This document shows, piece after piece, positions 25,914-36,652 of a stretch of 64,000 bases of DNA. Below the pieces are notes generated by a model that saw only the letters and a list, made by a program, of their open reading frames with translations, did no database searches and had not been told where the DNA came from. Position 1 is the stretch's first letter. The number at the start of each line of letters is the position of its first letter. The DNA comes from Polaromonas sp. YR568. GTDB lineage: Bacteria; Pseudomonadota; Gammaproteobacteria; Burkholderiales; Burkholderiaceae_C. Made by a program: the position numbers and the translations under genes. The DNA lies in the NCBI RefSeq assembly GCF_900116715.1, contig NZ_FPBM01000001.1, positions 64,784 to 128,783 on the forward strand. Direction: 5' to 3'.

Positions 25914-26437
25914 TATATCTTCCACTTCGCCATGAGCTGCTCTGGCGAAAGCGAGTCATAGCCTTCGAAAGGCTGGTGAATCCAGGGGTTGGTAGGCAGC
26001 AGCTCAACGGAGTAGTCAGGCTGGAAGGTGGAGACGCCCTTGGTCCAGATCACGGCGCTGCGCAGCTCAGTGATGGGCTTGTAGTTGTTCTTGAGCTGGT
26101 GGATCACGGCGTTGAGCGTGTGGCCGGTGTCGGCCAGGTCGTCAACCAGCAGCACCTTGCCAGCGATTTCGCCCTTGGGCGTGGTGATGTAGCGGGCGAT
26201 GTCGAGGTTGCCTTGCGTCATGCCGGCGTCAGCGCGATAGGAGCTGGTGGACATGATGGCCAGCGGCTTGTCGAAGATGCGCGACAGGATGTCGCCGGGC
26301 CGCATGCCGCCGCGGGCCAGGCACAGGATGGTGTCGAACTTCCAGCCGGACTGGTGGATCTTGATGGCCAGTTTCTCAATCAGGTTGTGGTACTCGTCAT
26401 AGCTCACATAGAGATGTTTGCCGTCTTCTGTCAACAT
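25913..26437 (-). CDS. Purine phosphoribosyltransferase (xanthine/hypoxanthine-guanine type)
   Basis: 174 residues of the type I phosphoribosyltransferase fold. The PRPP-binding motif is VLLVDDLADTGHTL (about 94-107), with CLARGGMRPGDILSRIF (about 39-55) for pyrophosphate binding. It resembles Gpt/HPRT-like salvage enzymes that join PRPP to a free purine base, but the hood region that would tell the base is not diagnostic. It is downstream of hisZ and purA on the same strand, which supports a role in purine salvage; a 86-bp gap with a repeat copy separates it from purA. Confidence 0.85.
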   Translation of the reverse strand: MLTEDGKHLYVSYDEYHNLIEKLAIKIHQSGWKFDTILCLARGGMRPGDILSRIFDKPLAIMSTSSYRADAGMTQGNLDIARYITTPKGEIAGKVLLVDDLADTGHTLNAVIHQLKNNYKPITELRSAVIWTKGVSTFQPDYSVELLPTNPWIHQPFEGYDSLSPEQLMAKWKI

Positions 26438-26440
26438 GCG

Positions 26441-26501
26441 GTTGCTCCTGATTTAGTAGCTGCTTGCGCCCGTCTTTACTGGGCTACAAGCCTGTTTGGC
26501 T
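26441..26501 (+). repeat. Copy B of the ~60-bp repeat
   Basis: Starts TTGCTCCT, then AGTAGCTGCTTGCGCCCG and GGGCTACAAGCC. It lies between purA and the phosphoribosyltransferase gene, and its first bases overlap the ribosome-site region of the latter (start 26437 on the minus strand). Left arm GCTCC does not match right arm GTAGC, unlike copies A and C. Confidence 0.75.
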
Positions 26502-26523
26502 AAAGTTTCTTGCCGACGCTCGT

Positions 26524-27879
<1,356 letters not shown>

Positions 27880-27919
27880 TTAAGGTTCGTTGGAATCAAG
27901 CCTGGCGGGGCGCAGGGCC

Positions 27920-29110
27920 TCACGCAGCTTTCTTGAGGGGCTGGACCACCCATTGACCGGCAGCGTTGGCCAGTTCGCGGTCGCAATCAAATTCATTGAC
28001 TTCATGTTCGTGGCCCGGCAACACGCAAGCCACGGTTTCACCACCGGCACGCAGGCGGGCGATAGCGGCGCGCAAACCGGCATCTTCGCCCCAGGGCGCG
28101 CGGATAGCAGCCTTCAGGGGCCGGGGCGGCAGCACGCTGACGAGTTCCTTCAAATCCAGGCTGAAGCCGGCTGCCGGGCGGTTACGGCCAAACACGGCGC
28201 CCACCTCGTCATAACGGCCACCGCGGGCCAGCTCGGCGCCCTGCCCGTAAATGGCAAAGCGGGTGCCGCTGTAATACGCATAGCCACGCAAATCGGCCAG
28301 GTCAAAACTGACTTTGACATCGCCCTTTTCGCCGCCGGTATGGGCAGCCAGCCATTTCAGGTTTTGCAAGGCGGCCTTCAGGCCTGTCGAAGGCGGCAAG
28401 ACTCTTTCGGCCTCCGCCAAAACCTTCTCATCACCGTAGAGCTGCAACAGCGCTTTCAGGCCTTCGCGTGATTCAGCGGAAATGCCGTCTTTGAGGCTGG
28501 CCACCAGGCTGCCTAGCTCGCTGGCATCCTTGGCTGCGAGCGCGGTGTGAATGAGCGCCAGCGTCCTGGGGCTGACGGTGGCGCCGGCCAGCAGGCTGTT
28601 GACGATGCGCACATCCGCCATGTCAACGCTCAAGTCGGTCACGCCGGCGGCCTTCAGGCCTTCAAGCGCCAATTGCTGGGCTTCAAGGTCGGCCTCCAGC
28701 CCGGCATGGCCGTAGATTTCGGCGCCGAACTGCAGTGGCTCGCGGGTGGCGTGGGGGCGGTCGGTACGGGTGTGCAGCACGGGGCCGCAGTAGCAAAGGC
28801 GGGCCACGCCGTTGCGGTTGAGCAAGTGGGCATCAATACGGGCGACCTGGGGGGTGGTGTCGGCGCGCAGGCCCAGGGTGCGGCCGGAGAGCTGGTCGAC
28901 CAGCTTGAAGGTTTGCAGGTCCAGTGCTTCGCCGGTGCCCGTCAGGAGCGACTCAAGGTGCTCCAGCAACGGCGGCATGACGAGTTCATAGCCGTAGCTG
29001 CGGGCTGTGTCGAGGAACAGGCGGCGCAGCTCTTCGATGTGGCGCGCCTCGGAGGGCAGGACATCGGCAATTTGATCGGGCAATTGCCATGATGACGACC
29101 AGGCGGGCAT
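27920..29110 (-). CDS. hisZ: ATP phosphoribosyltransferase regulatory subunit
   Basis: 396-residue HisS-like protein. It has class II synthetase motifs ([49 protein letters not shown]) but no tRNA-binding C-terminal domain, and the histidyl-adenylate loops are altered. A true hisS lies at 36653-38002, so this copy is HisZ, the partner that activates short-form HisG in histidine biosynthesis. The position between hflC and purA is the standard betaproteobacterial one. hisG is not in the window. The ORF ends in [11 protein letters not shown], the usual HisZ end. Confidence 0.93.
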   Translation of the reverse strand: MPAWSSSWQLPDQIADVLPSEARHIEELRRLFLDTARSYGYELVMPPLLEHLESLLTGTGEALDLQTFKLVDQLSGRTLGLRADTTPQVARIDAHLLNRNGVARLCYCGPVLHTRTDRPHATREPLQFGAEIYGHAGLEADLEAQQLALEGLKAAGVTDLSVDMADVRIVNSLLAGATVSPRTLALIHTALAAKDASELGSLVASLKDGISAESREGLKALLQLYGDEKVLAEAERVLPPSTGLKAALQNLKWLAAHTGGEKGDVKVSFDLADLRGYAYYSGTRFAIYGQGAELARGGRYDEVGAVFGRNRPAAGFSLDLKELVSVLPPRPLKAAIRAPWGEDAGLRAAIARLRAGGETVACVLPGHEHEVNEFDCDRELANAAGQWVVQPLKKAA

Positions 29111-29249
29111 TGTGATTTTCGTGGGCTGTTAAAAACAGCATTTTACCGGGCTTGAAGCCGGTTTTCGGCCAGCGCAGGACAGGAGAAGGCTCTCAGGCAG
29201 AAATACTGGCCTGCCAAGCCGGGTGCGCCGGCGTGAAAAGAGGTGCAGT

Positions 29250-29438
29250 TCAGGCCAGCACAGCCAGTAGAACCAGGCCAATCACGATGCTGCAGAGCCC
29301 GAAGAAGCGAATCTGGCCGTCGCCCAAGGCGAGAATCTGCTCAAACATGCGGCGCCAGCCGCCGGGAGACAGAAACGGCAAAAGACCTTCGATCACCAGC
29401 ACCAGGGCCAGTGCCTGCCAAAAGGTGTTGCCTTCCAC
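29250..29438 (-). CDS. DUF2065 (YjeT-like) small membrane protein
   Basis: 62 residues with two hydrophobic helices (about 6-25 and 42-62) around SPGGWRRMFEQILALGDGQIRFFG, the DUF2065 signature. The family sits next to hflC in many proteobacteria (yjeT in E. coli) and may modulate HflKC, but its role is unknown. The start is GTG 29438 (no ATG in frame nearby), five bases after the hflC stop, so translation is probably coupled. Confidence 0.88.
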   Translation of the reverse strand: MEGNTFWQALALVLVIEGLLPFLSPGGWRRMFEQILALGDGQIRFFGLCSIVIGLVLLAVLA

Positions 29439-29443
29439 CTTTT

Positions 29444-30343
29444 TTATTTTTTGGCAGGTGCAGTGCTGCTGCCGGAGCCGCGCATGGCCTTGAAGAAGTC
29501 GGATGAGGGGTCAAGCACCATCACGTCGCTCTTCTTGCTGAAGCTGGCCTTGTAGGCGTCGAGGCTGCGGTAAAACTGGGCAAACTGCGGGTCACGGCCA
29601 AACGATTCGGCATAGGTGCGCGCGGCTTCGGCGTCGCCTTCACCTTTGACTTTTTGCGCATCGCGGTAGGCGTTGGCGATGGTCACCTCGCGCTGGCGGT
29701 CGGCATCGGCGCGGATTTTTTCGCCTTCGGCCTGGCCGGTGGAACGCAGTTCATTGGCTACGCGCTGGCGCTCGGCCACCATGCGCTTGTAGACGGAATC
29801 GGTGATCGCTTCCACATAGTCCACACGGGTGATGCGCACGTCGACCACATCAACGCCCCAGGGCTGGGCGCCCTGCACGGCCTGCAGCACTTCACGTTTG
29901 ACGTCGGCCATCAGCGCTTCGCGCTTGAGCGACAGCAAATCCTTGACGGTGCGCTTGTTGATCTCTTCCTGGAAGGCGTTGCGAACCACGCGGTTGAGCT
30001 GGTTGGCGCCGGCTTTTTCGTCCAGGCCGACATTGCGGATGTATTCGGTGGGCAGGGTGATGCGCCAACGCACGTACCAGTCGATGACGACGCGCTGCTT
30101 TTCAGCCGTGAGCATCGGCTCGGCATCAACGCTGTCGAGCACCAGCAGGCGCTTGTCGATATACGAGACGTTCTGGAACGGTGGCGGCATCTTGAAATGC
30201 AGGCCCGGCTCGGTGACCACGTCCTTGATCTGCCCCAGGGCATAGACCACGCCGAACTGGCGCTGGTCGACCACAAACAGCGTGGAGCTGAGCAGCGCCA
30301 GGAGGACGAGCAGCGAAGAAACAATAAATCCAACTCTATTCAC
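29444..30343 (-). CDS. hflC: HflC, SPFH-domain regulator of FtsH
   Basis: 299 residues. One N-terminal membrane helix (VGFIVSSLLVLLALLSSTLFVV, about 4-25) anchors a periplasmic SPFH/band 7 domain (VVDQRQFGVVYALGQIKDVVTEPGLHFKMP, then VIDWYVRWRI and the coiled-coil VAERQRVANELRSTGQAEGEKIRADADRQREV). With HflK it forms a large cage around the FtsH protease and slows degradation of membrane substrates. 11 bp separate it from hflK. The C-terminus MRGSGSSTAPAKK is normal. Confidence 0.96.
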   Translation of the reverse strand: MNRVGFIVSSLLVLLALLSSTLFVVDQRQFGVVYALGQIKDVVTEPGLHFKMPPPFQNVSYIDKRLLVLDSVDAEPMLTAEKQRVVIDWYVRWRITLPTEYIRNVGLDEKAGANQLNRVVRNAFQEEINKRTVKDLLSLKREALMADVKREVLQAVQGAQPWGVDVVDVRITRVDYVEAITDSVYKRMVAERQRVANELRSTGQAEGEKIRADADRQREVTIANAYRDAQKVKGEGDAEAARTYAESFGRDPQFAQFYRSLDAYKASFSKKSDVMVLDPSSDFFKAMRGSGSSTAPAKK

Positions 30344-30354
30344 GATCGTCTTCC

Positions 30355-31779
30355 TTAGCGTGTTTCACGTTCGCGCGAGCGGGCGGAGTCGCGCGAACGG
30401 GCATCGAGGGGTGGCAGGCTGGAGGTGGGCGCGGCAGGCACCGAAGACGACGAAGCCGTACCGGGAATCAGCGGTGTTTCGCCGTTCACGGCAGCATCGC
30501 CCTGGGCGCTCATCTGCATGATCTTGTCCAGCGGCAGGTACAGCAAGTTGCTGCCCTGGCGCGATTCAACCAGTACCTTGGTGACGCTGCTGTAGACCTG
30601 CTGCATGGCGTCGGTGTACATGCGGTCACGCGTGACCTGCGGGGCCTTCTGGTATTCGGTCAGCACCGAACGGAAGCGCTGCGCATCACCCTGGGCTTGC
30701 GCCACGATCTTCGCTTTGTAGGCTTCGGACTCTTCCTTCAACCGCGAAGCCGAACCGACGGCGCGCGGAATCACGTTGTTGGCATAAGCCTGAGCTTCGT
30801 TCTTGGCGCGTTCACGCTCCTGGCCGGCCTTGAGCACATCGTCAAAAGCAGCCTGCACCTGCTCCGGCGGGCGCACACCGCTTTGCTGCAGATTGATGCC
30901 CACGACTTCAACACCGACCTTGTAGCGGTCCAGGATGGTTTGCATCAGGGCACGCACGCGCGGCCCGATCTGGTCGCGCTCATCGGCCAGCGCCGAGTCC
31001 ATCTTCATTTTGCCGACCACTTCACGAACGGCTGTTTCTGCGGCCTGAACCACTGCGGCAGCGGGATCCTTGCTTTCAAACAAATAGGCACGCGCGTCGT
31101 TCAGGCGGTACTGCACGGCGAACTTGATTTCGACGATGTTCTCGTCTTCGGTCAACATCGCGGAATCACGCAGCCCGGTCGCCTTGATGATGACGTCGCG
31201 GCCCACATCCACAGAGCGGATCTGTGTGACGACCACGATTTCATGGCGTTGAACGGGATACGGCATGCGCCAGTTGAAACCCGCACCCACCGTAGAGTGG
31301 TATTTGCCGAATTGGGTGATGACAGCCTGCTGGCCTTCCTGGACGATGAAAAAGCCCGTTCCGAGCCAGATCAGCACGGCGACGCTGGCAATCAGGCCCA
31401 CGCCAATGCCGGCGCTTTTCATGTCGGGCTGAAATCCGCCACCATTGCCGCCGTTGTTGCCCCCATTGCCACGGCCGAAGCCGCCACGGTTGGGATTGTT
31501 CTTGCCGCCGCCAAAAAGCCCACCGAGCTTGCGGTTGAAATCGCGCCAGAGTTCATCCAGGTCAGGCGGGCCCTGGTTGGGTCCCTGCCCTTGCGGACGG
31601 TTGGCTTGCCTGGGCGGCTCCCTGTCCTCGCGCGGCGCTTCGGGTTTGGCATCACCAGCCGGCGGCTTGTCATCGTCCCGGCCCCAGCGCGGATCGTTGA
31701 GGTTGAACATGCCTTGGGCGCGTTGCTTGAGCCGGCCGGGAAAGGCCGTCAACGTCTGCAGCACGGGGTTCAGATTCAT
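30355..31779 (-). CDS. hflK: HflK, SPFH-domain regulator of FtsH
   Basis: 474 residues. The N-terminal 90 are Gly/Asn-rich with a proline-rich acidic stretch, then one membrane helix (about 105-125, IGVGLIASVAVLIWLGTGFFIV), the SPFH core (VQEGQQAVITQFGKYHSTVGAGFNWRMPYPVQ) and a long coiled coil. Partner of HflC around FtsH. HflK often starts at MFNLNDPRWGR; here this corresponds to an internal ATG at 31710, so the true start is either 31779 (23 more residues) or 31710. It follows hflX by 56 bp. Confidence 0.95.
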   Translation of the reverse strand: MNLNPVLQTLTAFPGRLKQRAQGMFNLNDPRWGRDDDKPPAGDAKPEAPREDREPPRQANRPQGQGPNQGPPDLDELWRDFNRKLGGLFGGGKNNPNRGGFGRGNGGNNGGNGGGFQPDMKSAGIGVGLIASVAVLIWLGTGFFIVQEGQQAVITQFGKYHSTVGAGFNWRMPYPVQRHEIVVVTQIRSVDVGRDVIIKATGLRDSAMLTEDENIVEIKFAVQYRLNDARAYLFESKDPAAAVVQAAETAVREVVGKMKMDSALADERDQIGPRVRALMQTILDRYKVGVEVVGINLQQSGVRPPEQVQAAFDDVLKAGQERERAKNEAQAYANNVIPRAVGSASRLKEESEAYKAKIVAQAQGDAQRFRSVLTEYQKAPQVTRDRMYTDAMQQVYSSVTKVLVESRQGSNLLYLPLDKIMQMSAQGDAAVNGETPLIPGTASSSSVPAAPTSSLPPLDARSRDSARSRERETR

Positions 31780-31835
31780 GGGATCAAACTCGCTTTTTTT
31801 CAGTAACCGACATTGTGCCTAATGAAACCGCTGGA

Positions 31836-32996
31836 TCAGGCAACGTCCTCAATAGCTTGGGGTATTTCCTCAGCCGGCGGATTTGCCGCACGGTCAGCCA
31901 GCAAAGCCCGCAAAAGCGGCAAGCCCTCACCTGTCTGGGCGCTCACGAAGACACGCTCCACACTTCGGCTGGAGCCTTCAAATGCATCCCTCAGCTCGAA
32001 CAGATCCTTCATGTGCAGGGGGAAGCTGTCCTTTTCAATGGCATCGAGCTTGTTGAAGACAAGTATTTGCGGCACGTCGGCGGCCCCGATCTCGGAGAGC
32101 ACGCGCTGAACCTGTTCGATCTGCTCCAGGTACTCAGGATTAGCGCCATCCACCACATGCAGCAGCAGGTCGGCATCCGCAGCCTCCTGCAGCGTTGCGG
32201 CAAAGGCATCTATCAGCCCGTGCGGCAAGTCCCGTATGAAACCCACAGTGTCCGACAGGGAGACGGACCGGGCTGCATCCCCGAGGTACAGCTGCCTGGT
32301 CGTGGTGTCCAGCGTGGCGAAGAGCTGGTCTGCGGCATAGGCGCGGGCCTTGACGAGCGCATTGAACAGCGTGGACTTGCCGGCGTTGGTATAGCCCACG
32401 AGGGAAATCGTGAAAGAGTTGCGCCGCTCCCGCTGCTTTCGCTGGGTCTGCCGCTGTTTCTTGACCTTGGCCAGGCGTTCTTTGGTGCGTTTGATGGCGT
32501 CGCCGATCATGCGTTTGTCGAGCTCGATCTGCTTTTCACCCGGGCCACCGCGAACACCGGCGCCGCCGGTCTGCCGCTCCAGGTGGGACCACCTGCGCAC
32601 CAGGCGGGTCGACATGTATTGCAGCCTGGCCAGCTCCACCTGCAACTTGCCTTCGTGGCTGCGCGCGCGTTGGGCAAATATTTCCAGGATCAGCAGTGTC
32701 CGGTCATTGACCGGCATGTCCAGATGCCGCTCAAGATTACGCTGCTGCGCCGGACTCAGGGATTGGTCAAACAGGACTTCAGTCGCGCCGGTGTCCAGCG
32801 CGAGCAATTTGATCTCGTCTGCCTTGCCGGTGCCGATAAAAAGCGCGGCGTCTGGAGCCCTGCGTTTGCAGGTAACGCGCGCAATCGGCTGCAGGCCCGC
32901 CGTTTGCGCGAGCAAACCCAGTTCCTGCAGATCAGCATCAAAGTTCGGGAGCCCCAAATCGACCCCCACCAGAAGAACGAGGGGTTTGGAGTTCAC
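31836..32996 (-). CDS. hflX: GTPase HflX
   Basis: 386 residues. An N-terminal HflX domain (FDADLQELGLLAQTAGLQPIARVTCKRRAPDAALFIGTGKADEIK), a coiled-coil linker with GGAGVRGGPGEKQIELDKRMI, then the G domain: G1 GYTNAGKSTLFNAL (about 205), G3 DTVGFIRDLPH and G4 NKLD. HflX binds stalled or heat-damaged ribosomes and splits the subunits with GTP. It follows hfq by 17 bp, the conserved hfq-hflX pair. Confidence 0.96.
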   Translation of the reverse strand: MNSKPLVLLVGVDLGLPNFDADLQELGLLAQTAGLQPIARVTCKRRAPDAALFIGTGKADEIKLLALDTGATEVLFDQSLSPAQQRNLERHLDMPVNDRTLLILEIFAQRARSHEGKLQVELARLQYMSTRLVRRWSHLERQTGGAGVRGGPGEKQIELDKRMIGDAIKRTKERLAKVKKQRQTQRKQRERRNSFTISLVGYTNAGKSTLFNALVKARAYAADQLFATLDTTTRQLYLGDAARSVSLSDTVGFIRDLPHGLIDAFAATLQEAADADLLLHVVDGANPEYLEQIEQVQRVLSEIGAADVPQILVFNKLDAIEKDSFPLHMKDLFELRDAFEGSSRSVERVFVSAQTGEGLPLLRALLADRAANPPAEEIPQAIEDVA

Positions 32997-33013
32997 TGGC
33001 GCATCATACGAAC

Positions 33014-33265
33014 TCAGCTGGCGGGGCTTTCTTCAGACTCGCTGGTCGCGAAATTGACGGCGCGACCCGGAACGATGGTGGAGATCGCATGCTTGTAGAC
33101 CATTTGGGTCACAGTGTTGCGAAGCAGAACCACATACTGATCGAAAGACTCGATCTGGCCCTGCAGCTTGATCCCGTTGACGAGATAGATGGAAACAGGA
33201 ACATGCTCGCGACGCAAGGTGTTGAGAAATGGGTCCTGCAAGAGCTGGCCTTTGTTATTGCTCAC
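33014..33265 (-). CDS. hfq: RNA chaperone Hfq
   Basis: 83 residues with the complete Sm1/Sm2 fold: [49 protein letters not shown] and the [11 protein letters not shown]m2 motif. Conserved Q8, F42-like and YKH residues that bind small RNA and poly(A) are present. Start is GTG 33265 (MSNNKGQ); the longer TTG start at 33283 would add six unconserved residues. It heads the hfq-hflX-hflK-hflC-DUF2065 set. The C-terminus is short, as usual in Comamonadaceae. Confidence 0.97.
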   Translation of the reverse strand: MSNNKGQLLQDPFLNTLRREHVPVSIYLVNGIKLQGQIESFDQYVVLLRNTVTQMVYKHAISTIVPGRAVNFATSESEESPAS

Positions 33266-33334
33266 GATATTTTCCGTGTTCAAAAGTTAATAGAACTTGA
33301 CCTTACCACAGGGCGTGGGCCGGGTCATGTAGTC

Positions 33335-34678
33335 CTAGGCCGATTCCTTGTCCTTAAAGGGGTTGTGCGAGCTTTTCATCTGGATGCGCAAGGGGGTTCC
33401 GACCAGGTCGAACTCCTTGCGGAAACGTCCTTCAAGGTAGCGCTTGTAGGACTCTGTGACGTGTTCAAGCGAGTTGCCGTGAATGATGATGATGGGCGGG
33501 TTCATGCCACCCTGGTGCGCATACCGCATCTTGGGGCGGAACACGCCCGAACGCTGAGGCTGCTGAAACTGCACCGCCTCCAGCAGCAGCCGCGTCAGCA
33601 CCGGGGTGGACATCTTGCGGTTGGCCGATGCATGGGCCTGGATGATGGACTTCCAGACAGGACCCAAACCCTGGCGCTTGATGGCCGAAATGGGGTGGAT
33701 AGAGGCAAATTTCAGAAAGCCGAGCCGGGTTTCAATGGAGCGCTCAAGAAGTTCGCGCTGGTAGGAGTCCACCGCGTCCGACTTGTTGACGGCCAGAACC
33801 ACCGAGCGCCCGCTTTCCAGGATGTAGCCGGCGATATGGGCGTCCTGGTCGGTCACGCCCTGGGTCGCATCCAGCAACAGCAGCACGACGTTGGCGTTCT
33901 CAATGGCCTGCAGGGTCTTGACGACGGAGAACTTCTCGATGGCCTCGAAAACCTTGCCTTTGCGGCGCAGCCCGGCCGTGTCGATCAGCTCGAATTTCTG
34001 CCCTGCCCGCTCAAAAGGCACCGAAATGGTGTCGCGGGTCGTGCCGGGCAGGTCAAACGCCACCAGCCGCTCTTCGCCCAGCCAGGTGTTGATCAGCGTG
34101 GATTTCCCCACATTGGGGCGCCCCGCTACGGCCAGGCGGATGATGGAGGGATCCTGTGGCTCGGCCTCTTCCTCGGGGTCAGGCAGATTCAGAGGCTCCA
34201 GCGCCATGTCGACCAGCGTACGCATGCCCTGGCCATGTGATGCGGACACCGCCAGCACTTCACCCAAGCCAAGCTCGAAAAACTCGGACAGCTGCACGCC
34301 TTCGGTCATGCCTTCGGCTTTGTTGGCCGTGAGCACGGTCGGCTTGCCCAGCTTGCGCAGGTAGTTGGCGATGTCGTGGTCTTGTGCGCTGATGCCGGCC
34401 CGGGCATCCACCACAAAAACCACCACGTCGGCTTCCGCCACCGCCTGGCGGGTCTGCTTGGCCATTTCCTTGTAAATACCGGTGGTCGCATCGGGCTCAA
34501 ATCCGCCCGTATCGATCACGATGTACTCGTGAGGGCCCAGCTTTCCGTTACCGTAATGACGATCCCGTGTCAGCCCGGCGAAATCGGCCACGATCGCATC
34601 CCGCGTCTTGGTCAGCCGGTTAAAAAGCGTCGATTTGCCCACATTGGGACGCCCGACTAACGCAATGACAGGTTTCAT
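33335..34678 (-). CDS. der: Ribosome assembly GTPase Der (EngA)
   Basis: 447 residues with two G domains in tandem, diagnostic for Der: [19 protein letters not shown] (about 8) and [19 protein letters not shown] (about 180), each with DxxG (DTGGF, DTAGL) and NKAE/NKSD, then a C-terminal KH-like domain ending [29 protein letters not shown]. It acts in 50S maturation. Start ATG 34678 replaces TTG 34681, one codon upstream. 28 bp after bamB, 69 bp before hfq; same strand. Confidence 0.97.
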   Translation of the reverse strand: MKPVIALVGRPNVGKSTLFNRLTKTRDAIVADFAGLTRDRHYGNGKLGPHEYIVIDTGGFEPDATTGIYKEMAKQTRQAVAEADVVVFVVDARAGISAQDHDIANYLRKLGKPTVLTANKAEGMTEGVQLSEFFELGLGEVLAVSASHGQGMRTLVDMALEPLNLPDPEEEAEPQDPSIIRLAVAGRPNVGKSTLINTWLGEERLVAFDLPGTTRDTISVPFERAGQKFELIDTAGLRRKGKVFEAIEKFSVVKTLQAIENANVVLLLLDATQGVTDQDAHIAGYILESGRSVVLAVNKSDAVDSYQRELLERSIETRLGFLKFASIHPISAIKRQGLGPVWKSIIQAHASANRKMSTPVLTRLLLEAVQFQQPQRSGVFRPKMRYAHQGGMNPPIIIIHGNSLEHVTESYKRYLEGRFRKEFDLVGTPLRIQMKSSHNPFKDKESA

Positions 34679-34706
34679 CAATCAGTTTCTGGCTGGACCG
34701 GAGTCC

Positions 34707-35870
34707 TTATTGGGGCTGGAAGCCGTAAATGCCGCCGCCCTGGGTGACGGCAATCAGCGTATTGCCGGCCAGCACAGGCGTGGCGGCGATGGCGGTGCCG
34801 TCGGTAGGCAGGCGATTGAGCAGGGAGCCGTCTTCACGCGACAGCAGGTGGATAAAACCCGAGAAATCGCCGATGGCGACGGAGCGCCCAATCACCAGCG
34901 GAGCAGACAGGCTGCGGTAACGCAGGCGGTCCGTGGTCCATGCGCGCTCGCCATCGGCGCGGCGCCATGCATTCACGGTGCCATCGGCTTCAGTGCCGAA
35001 GAGAAAGCGGTCATCGCCGTCTATACCCTGCACGCCGTTGGCAGGTTTGGACCAAAGCAGATTGCCGCGCGCAGCGTTGACACATCCGACGCTGGCCTGG
35101 AAAGCCCGCGTGCAGACAACGTCGCCTTGCCGGCTCACCCGGCCAACCAGGTCGACAAGCCGCTCCACGTCGTTGATGCCGCGTGGCGTGGCGATAGGCG
35201 CTTCCCAGCGCACACCGCCGTTGGTGGGGTTCAGACCCACCAGCCGGCCGCCCAGGCCCACCACCAGCGTGTCACCAACCGCCAGCATTACACCGGACTG
35301 GCGAAGGACGAGCGGTTCATTGGGGCGCTGCTGCGTCCAGAGCTTGCGGCCGTTTTGCCCATCAAATGCGCTGACCGACCGGTCTGCCGCCAACACAAAA
35401 ATCCGGCCGCCCGCGACGAAAGGCGCGGTGAAGGCCTGGGCTGCCAGCTTCTGGCGCCAAATTTCTTTGCCATCCTGCAGGGCGATAACTTCGTTGGCTT
35501 TGCTGACCACGGCAACAACTTTGCCGTCGTTACCGGCGCCTGCAGCCAGGGGGGTATTCAGCGCCAGACGCCAGAAGTCGCGGCCGGTCTGGGTGTCGAG
35601 GAGAGCGACGGTGCCGTCGCCGCTGGCCACGGCCACGCTGGTGCCGGACACACCCGTTTCAAGCGGGAAGTTGACCTGCCCTACCCGGTTGCTCCAGACC
35701 TGGCGTGCAGACACCTGGCCGCTCACCGGCTGGAGTTCGGCCGGTTGTGGTTTGGCAGGGCCGCCGCCAAAAAAAGAGCATCCACCAAGGCCGCCCAGAG
35801 CTGCTATCAAAATAATAGCTGGGTACGCACGTGCTGCCTGGACCAAAGGCTTAAAAGGCTGATAAATCAT
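34707..35870 (-). CDS. bamB: Outer-membrane assembly lipoprotein BamB; N-terminus encoded by a repeat copy
   Basis: 387 residues. Lipobox LGGC with Cys 31, then an eight-bladed PQQ-like propeller (VASGDGTVALLDTQTGRDFWR, VVGLGGRLVGLNPTNGGVRWEAPI, GTEADGTVNAWRRADGERAW, ITVTQGGGIYGFQPQ). BamB is part of the BAM complex that inserts outer-membrane beta-barrels. The start ATG overlaps the yfgM stop by 4 bp. Residues 1-23, the n-region and half of the hydrophobic core, are encoded by a copy of the window's ~60-bp repeat (35801-35868). This copy must keep open in the reading frame and hydrophobic, and does. Confidence 0.93.
   Translation of the reverse strand: MIYQPFKPLVQAARAYPAIILIAALGGLGGCSFFGGGPAKPQPAELQPVSGQVSARQVWSNRVGQVNFPLETGVSGTSVAVASGDGTVALLDTQTGRDFWRLALNTPLAAGAGNDGKVVAVVSKANEVIALQDGKEIWRQKLAAQAFTAPFVAGGRIFVLAADRSVSAFDGQNGRKLWTQQRPNEPLVLRQSGVMLAVGDTLVVGLGGRLVGLNPTNGGVRWEAPIATPRGINDVERLVDLVGRVSRQGDVVCTRAFQASVGCVNAARGNLLWSKPANGVQGIDGDDRFLFGTEADGTVNAWRRADGERAWTTDRLRYRSLSAPLVIGRSVAIGDFSGFIHLLSREDGSLLNRLPTDGTAIAATPVLAGNTLIAVTQGGGIYGFQPQ
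35801..35868 (+). repeat. Copy C of the ~60-bp repeat, inside bamB
   Basis: Starts CTGCTATC, then AATAGCTGGGTACGCACG and AAGGCTTAAAAGGCTGAT. GCTAT and ATAGC arms pair fully. It overlaps the first 23 codons of bamB on the other strand, ending at its start codon. Confidence 0.7.
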
Positions 35871-36556
35871 TTCTTCACCTCAGGGTTCGGGGCTGCAGTT
35901 GCGGATGTGGTCTGCGCCGGATCCACACCCAACGCATTCAGTTTGACTTCAACAAGGCGCCGGTACTCGACGCGCTCGTCAAGCTCCTTGTAGGCCTTTT
36001 CATATTCCGCTCTGGCTTCCGCTTTCTTGCCCTGGGCGGCGAAGATGTCGCCCCGGCGGTCGGCTGCCAGTGCCGTAAAGTCCTTGGGAAAGGTACCTGC
36101 AAGCTGCTGGAGCGCCTGGTCATAGGCCTTCTTTTCAAGCAGCAGGCCAGCCAGGCGCAAGCGGGCAACGGCCTTGTAACCCTCGTCGGATGACTTTTCA
36201 GCCACCCAGGTCAACGCAGCGCTCGAAGCATCCAGGTTTCCCTTGTCGTAGTAGGTCCGGGCGGCCAGAAGGCTGGCTTGCTGGGCATAGCTGGTGCCGC
36301 CAAAACGCTCTTTCATGTCCGCCAGCGAGCGATCGATTCTTGCGGCATCGCCCGACGCCAGGGAACGCTCTACCTCGTCATACAAAACAGAGGCTTTTGC
36401 AGCCTGGTCGCGCTGCCAGTACTGATAGCCGTTCCAGGCGGCAAAGACACCGAACACGGCAATCAGGCCCCAGGTAATCAGGTCGCCATACTGCTTCCAG
36501 AAATGCTTGAGCTCATCAAGCTGTTCCTGTTCTTCCAAATCGAGGTGTTTTGCCAT
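35867..36556 (-). CDS. YfgM-family TPR protein (BamB-linked)
   Basis: 229 residues: a cytoplasmic N-terminus, one membrane helix (about 23-40, LITWGLIAVFGVFAAWNGYQYW) and a periplasmic TPR-like domain (ASLLAARTYYDKGNLDASSAALTWVAEKSSDEGYKAVARLRLAGLLLEKKAYDQAL). YfgM of E. coli associates with the Sec translocon and the PpiD chaperone. It is transcribed after hisS (gap 96 bp) and overlaps bamB by 4 bp, the conserved hisS-yfgM-bamB-der order. Confidence 0.88.
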   Translation of the reverse strand: MAKHLDLEEQEQLDELKHFWKQYGDLITWGLIAVFGVFAAWNGYQYWQRDQAAKASVLYDEVERSLASGDAARIDRSLADMKERFGGTSYAQQASLLAARTYYDKGNLDASSAALTWVAEKSSDEGYKAVARLRLAGLLLEKKAYDQALQQLAGTFPKDFTALAADRRGDIFAAQGKKAEARAEYEKAYKELDERVEYRRLVEVKLNALGVDPAQTTSATAAPNPEVKK

Positions 36557-36652
36557 AAAAGTCTTCTAGTTCTGCCCGGTGACGGTGCGGATTGAGTTGG
36601 GGTGATTGTAGAGGGCCGGACTGAGCGCCCAAACGGCCGCGGCCCGGGGCGC

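Noticed and set aside
27920..29110. Second histidyl-tRNA synthetase or pseudogene
   Set aside because: The reading frame is intact and lacks the anticodon-binding domain as expected for HisZ; the true hisS is at 36653.
31815..33098. 427-residue frame antisense to hflX
   Set aside because: Shadow of hflX with no ribosome site and no family.
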